Made by a program: the position numbers and the translations under genes. This document shows positions 49,563 to 56,096 of a stretch of DNA of 64,000 bases, piece after piece. Below the pieces are notes generated by a model, which ran no database searches, was not told the DNA's origin, and saw only the letters and a list, made by a program, of their open reading frames with translations. Source of the stretch: CAMAVH01 sp036500145. GTDB lineage: Bacteria > Pseudomonadota > Alphaproteobacteria > SMXQ01. The DNA lies in NCBI GenBank assembly GCA_036500145.1, contig DASYCO010000042.1:1-64000 (forward strand), read 5' to 3'. Every line of letters starts with the position of its first letter. The stretch's first letter is position 1.

Positions 49563-50341
49563 GGAGACTGCTCTACCGTCTTGCGCCGCTGTTCCTCGGC
49601 CTGATCGGCTTGGTCCTCTGGGAAGGGCTGACGCGCCATTTCGACGTGCCGGTCTACGTGCTGCCCGGCCCTGTCGTCATCGCCGAGACCCTGTGGACCG
49701 ACGGCGCCGGCCTGCTCGGGGCGCTCTGGTTCACCTTGCGCATCACCCTGCTGGCCCTGCTCGCCGCGACCGTCGGCGGCGTGCTGCTCGCCGTCGTCAT
49801 GGCGCAGTCGCGCGTCATCGAGCGCAGCCTGTTTCCCTATGCCGTCATCGCCCAGGTGACGCCGGTCGTCGCCATCGCGCCGCTCATCATCATCTGGTCG
49901 AACGACAACACCACGCTGGCGCTCGTCATCTGCGCCTGGATCGTCGCCTTCTTCCCGATCGCCGCCAACACCATGACGGGACTGAACGCGGCGGAGAAGA
50001 ACCTGCACGACCTCTTCCGGCTCTACGGCGCCAACCGCTGGCAGACCCTGGCGCTACTGCGCGCGCCCGCCGCCCTGCCCTATTTCCTGACCGGCCTGCG
50101 CATCAGCGGCGGGCTCTCGCTGGTCGGCGCGGTGGTGGCGGAGTTCGTCGCCGGCACCGGCGGGGCCGAGACGGGGCTGGCCTTCCGCATTCTCGAATCG
50201 GGCTATCGCCTGCAGATTCCCCGGCTGTTCGCCGCCCTCGTGCTGCTCGCCGCCGCCGGCATCGCCATATACGTGGCGCTCGACCTGCTGTCGCGGCTCG
50301 TCTTGCGCCGCTGGCACGACAGCGCGGTCAGGCGGGACTAG
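49559..50341 (+). CDS. ABC importer permease (NitT/TauT type)
   Basis: A 260-residue inner-membrane permease with about six transmembrane helices and the EAA loop EKNLHDLFRLYGANRWQTLALLRAPAALPYFLTGLR. FKVPVYVLP-like PVYVLPGPVVIAETL near the N terminus and VTPVVAIAPLIIIW are usual in this family. Its start overlaps the ATPase stop (ATGA). Its 3' end overlaps the convergent MFS gene by 14 bases. Confidence 0.92.
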   Translation: MRRLLYRLAPLFLGLIGLVLWEGLTRHFDVPVYVLPGPVVIAETLWTDGAGLLGALWFTLRITLLALLAATVGGVLLAVVMAQSRVIERSLFPYAVIAQVTPVVAIAPLIIIWSNDNTTLALVICAWIVAFFPIAANTMTGLNAAEKNLHDLFRLYGANRWQTLALLRAPAALPYFLTGLRISGGLSLVGAVVAEFVAGTGGAETGLAFRILESGYRLQIPRLFAALVLLAAAGIAIYVALDLLSRLVLRRWHDSAVRRD

Positions 50342-51629
50342 CTCCCGGCGGCTGCGCAGGCGGCGTTTCGGGCGGCGGCGGCTCGGGCCGCGGGTCTTGC
50401 GGCGTCTCGTCCGTGCGCGGATCGAGGGTCACCACGGCGAGCGAACTCTCCGGCACCGGCACGAAGCTGCCGCGCTCTTCCGGCGCCGCGGGCGCGCGCT
50501 GGCGGATGCGGTAGAGCACGAAGGCGAGCATGATCGCATGGATCGCCGCCGTGTAGACGAACAGTCCCGACGGACCCAGCAGGCTCATGGCGGCGGACGC
50601 GAACAGCGGGCCGATGGCCGAACCGATGCCGTTGGCGAGCAGCAGGCCGCTCGACGCCTCGACGAACTCGTCCTTGGCCATCATGTCGTTGGCGTGGGCG
50701 ACGCAGAGCGCATAGAGCGGAAAGGCACAGGCGCCGAACAGCACCGCGAAGGGAAAGATCGCCCGCGTCCACAGGCCGCCGAAGATCGCCAGCGCCAGGC
50801 CGGCGCAGACCGCCAGGCCGCTGGCGAGCGCGAGCACCTCGCGACGGTCGCGGCTGTCCGACAGGCGGCCGAAGGGCCATTGCGCCAACGCGCCGCCGAT
50901 CACCGTCAGGCCCATGAAGGTGGCGAGGCTCGTGAGGTCGAGGCCTTCGCCAGTGGCGTAGAGCGCGCCGAGCGACCAGAAGGGGCCGTTGGCGAGGCCG
51001 ACGATGGCGCAGCCGACGATGCCGACGGGCGACAGATGATAAAGATGCCGCGGACGCAGCCGCACGGCGGCGATGGGGGCCGGCGCCTGCGCGCGGGTCA
51101 GCGCGATCGGCACGGCGGCGAGCGAGACGAGGATCGAGGCCAGCGCGAAGAGCGGAAAGGCCGCCGGGTCGTAGAGCGTGATCATGAACTGGCCGATGGT
51201 GATCACGGTCAGGTTGATGAAGGTGTAGATGCCGAAGATCGCGCCGCGCGTCTGGTTGGTGGCGCGGTCGTTGAGCCAGCTCTCGATCACCAGGTAGAGC
51301 CCTGCGAAGCAGAAGCCGGTGAGTGCCCGCGCCGGCCACCAGACGTAGAGCGACAGGAACATGGCGTGGATCAGCGCCACAGTGGCCGCCACCGCGACCA
51401 TGGCGGTGAAGGCGCGGATATGGCCGACGGCGCGTACGGCGTAGGGGCAGAGCACGCAGCCGAGCGCGAAGCCCATGTAGTAGAACGAGCCCATGACGCC
51501 GATGCCGAAGGTCGAGAAATGCTCGATCTCGGCGCGCACCGGCAGCAGCGTGCCCTGCAGCCCGTTGCCCATGAGCAAGAGCGCGACGCTGAGCAGCAGC
51601 GCGCCGACCGGCGCGATCATGGCCAGCAT
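50328..51629 (-). CDS. MFS transporter (YcaD-like)
   Basis: A 433-residue protein with about twelve transmembrane helices, beginning with MLAMIAPVGALLLSVALLLMGNGLQGTLLPVRAEIEHF and carrying the inter-helix motif FGRLSDSRDRREVL (the MFS A-like loop in the second half). The C-terminal ~60 residues are a Pro/Glu-rich cytoplasmic tail. Best likeness is to the YcaD group; substrate unknown. The frame is open to 51839, but that extension is basic and lacks membrane character, so Met 51629 (or 51620) is preferred. Confidence 0.85.
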   Translation of the reverse strand: MLAMIAPVGALLLSVALLLMGNGLQGTLLPVRAEIEHFSTFGIGVMGSFYYMGFALGCVLCPYAVRAVGHIRAFTAMVAVAATVALIHAMFLSLYVWWPARALTGFCFAGLYLVIESWLNDRATNQTRGAIFGIYTFINLTVITIGQFMITLYDPAAFPLFALASILVSLAAVPIALTRAQAPAPIAAVRLRPRHLYHLSPVGIVGCAIVGLANGPFWSLGALYATGEGLDLTSLATFMGLTVIGGALAQWPFGRLSDSRDRREVLALASGLAVCAGLALAIFGGLWTRAIFPFAVLFGACAFPLYALCVAHANDMMAKDEFVEASSGLLLANGIGSAIGPLFASAAMSLLGPSGLFVYTAAIHAIMLAFVLYRIRQRAPAAPEERGSFVPVPESSLAVVTLDPRTDETPQDPRPEPPPPETPPAQPPGASPA

Positions 51630-51932
51630 GAGCAGCTCCCGGAGGCGGACAGGCCGCGCGGATGTGGACGATTCGATGGGCGGAGATCGTCGCGCATGGC
51701 CTTTATGTTGGCGGCGCGGCGCGGCGATGCAACCGTCGAATTCGTGGGATCTCCGTGAGCGCTGGCGCGTCACGAGAACCGCGTGGCGCGTCCTTCGCCG
51801 GGCGGCGCTTCCTGTGCGAGATCGTTTCCAGGCGAACAAGCCCAGGGCGAGCGGTTCGGCTGAATTATAGGCAGGCGCGCATCTTGCCCGTTATTTAATC
51901 ATTTTTCTTATAAAACAAGAACTTAGGGGAAA
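51630..51932. other. Gap between MFS and acetyltransferase genes
   Basis: 303 bases. I see no gene. The stretch 51885-51925 is AT-rich (TTATTTAATCATTTTTCTTATAAAAC) just past the end of the acetyltransferase gene and may contain the MFS promoter; reading along the minus strand, it would also do for a T-rich termination zone, though no stem is evident. Confidence 0.4.
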
Positions 51933-52517
51933 TCAGCGGCCTGGATTGCCGTCCGGCGGCTGGGCCGAACCCTCGCCCAGGGGCCGCTGCATCAGCACCG
52001 AATCGACCCAGCGGCCGAACTTGAAGCCGACGGCAGGCAGCAGGCCGGCCGGCTTGAAGCCGAGCGCCGTATGCAGGCCGATGGAGGCGGCGTTGGCGCT
52101 GTCGCCGATCACCGCCACCATCTGGCGGTAGCCGAGGGCGGCGCAGCCCTCGATCACGGCAGCCAGCACGGCGCGCCCGACGCCCTGGCCGCGCGCCGCG
52201 TCGGCGACGTAGATCGAGTTCTCCACCGTATGGCGGTAGGCGGCGCGGGCGCGGTAGGGCGCGGCGTAGCCGAAGCCCAGCAGCCGGCCGTCCGCCTCGG
52301 CGACCAGGTAGGGCAGGCCGCGGCCGGCCACGTCCGCATGGCGCCGCGCCATTTCCGCCACGTCGGGCGGGTCGATCTCGAAAGTCGCCAGGCTGGTCCG
52401 CACGTGATGGGCGTAGATCGCCTGGATTCCGGCCATGTCGGCGGCGGCGGCCGGGCGCACGGCGAGGGTGCCGGCAGCGGGACGCGGCGACAGGCTGGAA
52501 GCGGCGGAATCGGTCAT
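51933..52517 (-). CDS. GNAT N-acetyltransferase (phosphinothricin/methionine-sulfoximine type)
   Basis: A 194-residue acetyltransferase. It has VRPAAAADMAGIQAIYAHHVRTSLATFEIDPP, YLVAEADGRLLGFGYAAPYRARAAYRHTVENSIYVADAARGQGVGRAVL (acetyl-CoA loop RGQGVG) and FGRWVDSVLMQRPLG, which are close to the Pat/MnaT group that acetylates phosphinothricin, methionine sulfoximine or sulfone. Divergent from the carbonic anhydrase gene across 142 bases. Confidence 0.88.
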   Translation of the reverse strand: MTDSAASSLSPRPAAGTLAVRPAAAADMAGIQAIYAHHVRTSLATFEIDPPDVAEMARRHADVAGRGLPYLVAEADGRLLGFGYAAPYRARAAYRHTVENSIYVADAARGQGVGRAVLAAVIEGCAALGYRQMVAVIGDSANAASIGLHTALGFKPAGLLPAVGFKFGRWVDSVLMQRPLGEGSAQPPDGNPGR

Positions 52518-52659
52518 GGAACGGACGGTCTGGGGCGCGGCGGGAAGGGGCTGGAAGGCCCGAGAAGTCTAGCAGCTTCACCCCTGAGATGTTAGTCCTT
52601 GCGCGCCGCCGGGACCGCCCCGCGCGGCCGCGGCCGCGACCTTCAGGAGACAGTTTCGG

Positions 52660-53301
52660 ATGGCATCCAACGATTCGCTCAACATCGCCAACCTGCTCGC
52701 CAACAACGCCAGCTGGGCCCGCCAGGTCGAAACCGAGACCCCCGGCTTCTTCCGCGGGCTGGCCAGCCAGCAGGCCCCCAAATACCTGTGGATCGGCTGC
52801 TCCGACAGCCGCGTGCCGGCGAACGAGGTGGTCGGCCTGCAGCCCGGCGAGCTGTTTGTCCACCGCAACGTCGCCAACCTGGTCCAGCACGCCGACCTCA
52901 ACTGCCTCTCCGTCGCCCAGTTCGCCGTCGAGGTGCTGAAGGTCAGCCACATCCTCGTCTGCGGCCATTACGGCTGCGGCGGCGTGCGCGCCGCGCTGCA
53001 TGGCGACCGCATCGGCCTGGCCGAACATTGGATCCGCCCGATCCGCGACCTCTGCGAGGAGCACCGCGCCGCGCTCGACGCCCTGCCGGACGACGAGGCG
53101 CGCGTCACGCGCCTCTGCGAGCTCAACGTGCTGCGCCAGTCGCGCAACCTGCTGCACACCCAGGTGGTGCAGGACTGCTGGGCGCGCGGCCAGCCGCTGG
53201 CGATCCATCCGGTGATCTACGGCTTGAAGGACGGCCTGCTGCACGAACTGACGACGCCCATCGTCTCCTCGGCGCAGGGCATCGACCTGCTCCACGCCTG
53301 A
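52660..53301 (+). CDS. can: Beta-class carbonic anhydrase
   Basis: A 213-residue zinc enzyme interconverting CO2 and bicarbonate. Zinc ligands Cys47, His103 and Cys106 and the Asp49/Arg51 dyad are all present (WIGCSDSRVPANE; LVCGHYGCGGVRAAL). Typical further marks are ELFVHRNVANLV and IHPVIYGLKDGLL. A clear ribosome site (CAGGAGA) stands before Met 52660. Convergent with the membrane protein gene at 53340. Confidence 0.95.
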   Translation: MASNDSLNIANLLANNASWARQVETETPGFFRGLASQQAPKYLWIGCSDSRVPANEVVGLQPGELFVHRNVANLVQHADLNCLSVAQFAVEVLKVSHILVCGHYGCGGVRAALHGDRIGLAEHWIRPIRDLCEEHRAALDALPDDEARVTRLCELNVLRQSRNLLHTQVVQDCWARGQPLAIHPVIYGLKDGLLHELTTPIVSSAQGIDLLHA

Positions 53302-53306
53302 CGCCG

Positions 53307-53333
53307 GGAAAGCCCTATGGATAAAGGGCTTCC
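53307..53333. terminator. Bidirectional hairpin between convergent genes
   Basis: Arms GGAAAGCCCT and AGGGCTTCC form a 9-pair stem with one bulged A around an 8-base loop, between the ends of can (53301) and the membrane protein gene (53340). No long T tract, but the position suits a shared terminator. Confidence 0.45.
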
Positions 53334-53339
53334 GACGCC

Positions 53340-54083
53340 TCAGCGATAGGTCAGGATGTCGAAGACGTCGCCCAGCCGCCGGTTCTCGGCCGGCTTCTCC
53401 AGCGGCTCGAACCAGCGGAGATAGGCGGCGATCAGGGCGCTGTAGACGGCAGCCGCGAACAGCTTGCCGAGCAGGCCGCCGAGCCCGGCGGAGAACGGCA
53501 CGCCGAGCAGCAGGTTGAGCGCGCCGAAGAAGCCGATCTGGTCGAACACCAGGACGGCCGAGGCCGACAGCCAGAGGCGGACCAGCGACGGCGTGCTGAA
53601 CAGGGCGCCGAGCCATTCGTAGATCAGGATGATCATCAGGCAGTCGATGAAGAGCAGCAGGCTGCCCCAGACCATCAGGCCGCCGACGTCGTTGAGCAGG
53701 GCGAGGTCGAGCTGCTGGCCTTCGACGGGCGCCAGGATCTCGTGCTGGCGCAGGATCAGCAGCAGCGCCACGGCGAGGAAATTCCCGAGCAGCAGGCCGT
53801 AGATCGGCTGGCGCACCGTCGGCGCGTCCTCGCGGATGTAGACGAGCAGCAGCAGCATCAATTTGCCCGTGAACAGCACGACCGAGCCCGGCGACAGGCT
53901 CAGGCTGGGGGCGAACTGCACGTAGAGGCTGGTGGCGAGGTAGTTTTCTAGGAAATGCAGGCTGCCCAGGGCGCAGAAGAAGGCCCCGAGCCCGACGAGA
54001 TGGCGAAAGCGGAACAGGAGCAGCATAGCGCCGTAATAGACGCAGAACTCCGCGATCAGCAGGATCAGTTCATGCCAAGCCAT
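53340..54083 (-). CDS. Polytopic membrane protein resembling a detached sensor domain
   Basis: A 247-residue protein with about seven hydrophobic helices (first at residues 3-22, last ending near 230) and short loops. I do not recognise an enzyme or transporter motif. Its regular helix pattern, e.g. GSLHFLENYLATSLYVQF and SVVLFTGKLMLLLLVYIREDAP, recalls the membrane sensor modules fused to diguanylate cyclases and histidine kinases, here without an output domain. It ends with a short polar tail. Met 54083 directly precedes the first helix. The next gene on this strand side is a HisKA-only protein, then a LuxR-type regulator opposite, so it may be the sensory part of a split pathway (inference). 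Confidence 0.6.
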   Translation of the reverse strand: MAWHELILLIAEFCVYYGAMLLLFRFRHLVGLGAFFCALGSLHFLENYLATSLYVQFAPSLSLSPGSVVLFTGKLMLLLLVYIREDAPTVRQPIYGLLLGNFLAVALLLILRQHEILAPVEGQQLDLALLNDVGGLMVWGSLLLFIDCLMIILIYEWLGALFSTPSLVRLWLSASAVLVFDQIGFFGALNLLLGVPFSAGLGGLLGKLFAAAVYSALIAAYLRWFEPLEKPAENRRLGDVFDILTYR

Positions 54084-54151
54084 CTGCGTCCCCCCCCTTG
54101 GCGATCCCCTCGCCGGTCCGCGCGCCGTTCGGCGCCCGAACATTAACCATG

Positions 54152-54370
54152 TTACCTATTTGTGCCGAGCTTCAGCCGTTTGGCAAGGGCGGCGCCTTGC
54201 ATGGCGGCGGCATGGATCTTTTCCGCATGGCCGGACTGCGGACTGCCGGCCGGCGCATCCTCCATGATGAACTGCGCGTAGCCGAGGATCGCGCCGAACA
54301 GGTTGTTCAGGTCATGCACCGCGGCCGCAAGGGACGGCCCATCTTCTTGATGATCGTCAGTCACGTTCAT
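54152..54370 (-). CDS. Standalone histidine-kinase dimerisation/phosphoacceptor protein
   Basis: A 72-residue protein that is nearly all one HisKA-like unit: AAAVHDLNNLFGAILGYAQFIMED with His19 in the H-D-L-N-N box, followed by the second helix HAEKIHAAAMQGAALAKRLK. The ATPase domain that should follow is missing; the frame ends at 54152, 69 bases before the membrane protein gene starts. Met 54370 is favoured; Met 54442 would add 24 basic residues. It could be a small phosphotransfer or dimerising partner of a kinase, or the relic of a decayed kinase. It is divergent from the LuxR-type regulator. Confidence 0.6.
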   Translation of the reverse strand: MNVTDDHQEDGPSLAAAVHDLNNLFGAILGYAQFIMEDAPAGSPQSGHAEKIHAAAMQGAALAKRLKLGTNR

Positions 54371-54451
54371 TCTGCCCAATAGTCTCGGCCCTAATCTGAT
54401 TCGGCCGCACGCCTTGCCGCGTCCGTCGAAAGACATAAACACGAAGTCCGG

Positions 54452-54466
54452 TTAACGAACATTTTA
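54452..54466. promoter_or_regulatory. CtrA-like site before the LuxR-type regulator
   Basis: TTAA-CGAACAT-TTTA has the right spacing and one mismatch to TTAA-N7-TTAA. It lies in an AT-rich stretch 26 bases before the start codon of the regulator. Confidence 0.35.
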
Positions 54467-54491
54467 TATTCTTTCGTATAAGACTTCATTC

Positions 54492-55193
54492 ATGGCGACC
54501 GAAGACGCTACCCCCGCAGACCAGGCCCCGGCCGAGCCGTCCGTGCTCATCGCCGACGACCATCCGCTCTATCGCGACGCGCTCGAATCGCTGATCCGGC
54601 GCGCCCCCGGCCTGCGTCTGGCCGGCGCCGTGACCAACCTGCCCGAAGCGCTGATGGTGCTGGTCGCCGCGCCTTGCGACCTCGTGCTGCTCGACCTCAT
54701 GATGCCGGGCATGAACGGCGTCGAGAGCCTCTACAAGGTCCATCACCTGCGGCCCGAAGCCAAGATCGTGCTGATTTCCGGGCAGATGGACCGCGCCATC
54801 GTCACCGCAGGGCTCGCCGCCGGCGCGGTCGGCTTCCTCTCGAAGGCCTGCACGCCTGACACCATCCTCGCCGCGCTGCGCCTCGTGCTGACGGGCGCAT
54901 CCTACGTGCCGTCCGACCTCATGTGGGGCGAGGCGCCGCCGCGCCCGCCGGAGGCTCCCGGCAAGCCCAAGCCGGCCGCCGGCGACGACGCCGTCCTCAG
55001 CGACCGCGAGATCGACGTGCTGCATCTGCTCGCCGAAGGCGCCTCGCACAAGGAGATCGGCCGCGAGCTCGGCCTCGCCGAAGTGACCATCAAGCTGCAC
55101 ACGCAGCGGATCGTGCGCAAGCTCGGCGCCAAGAACCGCGCCGCCGCCATCGCCATGGCCGTGCGCGACGGCCTCATCCGCATCCATCACTGA
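54492..55193 (+). CDS. LuxR/NarL-type response regulator
   Basis: A 233-residue two-domain regulator. The receiver has D22/D23 (IADDHP), the phospho-acceptor Asp68 in LVLLDLMMPGMNG, and Lys in GFLSKACTPD. The output domain is a LuxR helix-turn-helix: LSDREIDVLHLLAEGASHKEIGRELGLAEVTIKLHTQRIVRKLGAKNRAAA. The linker is Pro-rich. It has no full kinase beside it; the HisKA-only gene is divergent, and the chemotaxis operon follows 398 bases later. Confidence 0.92.
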   Translation: MATEDATPADQAPAEPSVLIADDHPLYRDALESLIRRAPGLRLAGAVTNLPEALMVLVAAPCDLVLLDLMMPGMNGVESLYKVHHLRPEAKIVLISGQMDRAIVTAGLAAGAVGFLSKACTPDTILAALRLVLTGASYVPSDLMWGEAPPRPPEAPGKPKPAAGDDAVLSDREIDVLHLLAEGASHKEIGRELGLAEVTIKLHTQRIVRKLGAKNRAAAIAMAVRDGLIRIHH

Positions 55194-55213
55194 GGCCTCG
55201 GCACCCGGGCCTC
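55192..55213 (+). terminator. Weak terminator-like stem after the LuxR-type gene
   Basis: GAGGCC / GGCCTC with a 10-base loop begins inside the stop codon and is followed by only two T. Low support. Confidence 0.3.
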
Positions 55214-55591
55214 TTGCGGCGACGCCGCGAGCCCGACAGGCGTCTATCGCAACGTATAGGCGACGGGCCCGCCCCTCATACCGGCGCACATTATACCTCG
55301 CACGGTTTGTCTCCCCAGCCGTCCCTTTGCTACCCATGTCGACGTCGCCCCGTGCGGGATGCGTTCCCGCGCCGGCCAGAAAATCGAAACGGAAAAACTG
55401 AAACGTAAGAGCGCGAACGGTGGCGCATCCGCCGCCGGCATACCTCGAACGGATACTACCCTGGGTTGCCGAGCCGCCGTTCGCAGCAAATTACATCAAA
55501 TTGAATCTAATGATCTTCTCGACGCGATTAACACAATCTCAACGTCGGTCGCTCACAGTCTATTCAAATACCAGACACCCGGAGATGATCG
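55214..55591 (+). promoter_or_regulatory. Leader/promoter region of the che operon
   Basis: The 378 bases before cheW hold no gene I can support. The last 110 are AT-rich and include TTAA-CACAATC-TCAAC (55528-55543), which has CtrA spacing with one mismatch, 49 bases before the cheW start. The ribosome site before cheW is CCGGAGATG. Confidence 0.4.
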
Positions 55592-56086
55592 ATGATCGCC
55601 GATACCGCCAACGCCAAGACGACCGCCGCGCAGCCGCCGCTCGCGGAAAACGCCACGACCGACTACGTGACCTTCCGCATGGGAAGCCAGATGTTCGGCG
55701 TGCCGGTGCAGCGCGTGCAGGACATCCTCGTTCCGGACCGCATCGCGCCCGTGCCGCTGGCGCCGTCGGAAGTGCGCGGCCTCATCAACCTGCGCGGCCG
55801 CATCGTCACCGTCATCGACGTGCGCATCCGCCTCGGCCTCAAGGACGCGCGCGAAGCTTCGGCCCGCGCCATGGGCGTCACCGTCGAGAGCGGGCATGAG
55901 CTCTACACGCTGCTGGTCGACCACGTCGGCGACGTCATCACGCTGGCGAGCGATAGCTTCGAAGCCAATCCGGCGACGATCGACAGCCTCTGGAAGGATT
56001 TCTCCAAGGGCGTCCATCGCCTCTCCGATCAGCTGATGGTCGTGCTCGACATCGACCGCCTGCTCGACATCCGCGCCCGCAACTGA
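55592..56086 (+). CDS. cheW: Chemotaxis coupling protein CheW
   Basis: A 164-residue SH3-like adaptor that links chemoreceptors to CheA. It has YVTFRMGSQMFGVPVQRVQDILVPDRIAPVPLAPSEVRGLINLRGRIVTVIDVRIRLGL and the closing VLDIDRLLDI. First gene of the che operon; cheA follows after 10 bases. Confidence 0.95.
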   Translation: MIADTANAKTTAAQPPLAENATTDYVTFRMGSQMFGVPVQRVQDILVPDRIAPVPLAPSEVRGLINLRGRIVTVIDVRIRLGLKDAREASARAMGVTVESGHELYTLLVDHVGDVITLASDSFEANPATIDSLWKDFSKGVHRLSDQLMVVLDIDRLLDIRARN

Positions 56087-56096
56087 ACCGGGGGAC

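Noticed and set aside
51630..51839. N-terminal extension of the MFS transporter to 51839
   Set aside because: The extra residues are Arg/His/Ser-rich without membrane or signal character; the family starts at the first transmembrane helix.
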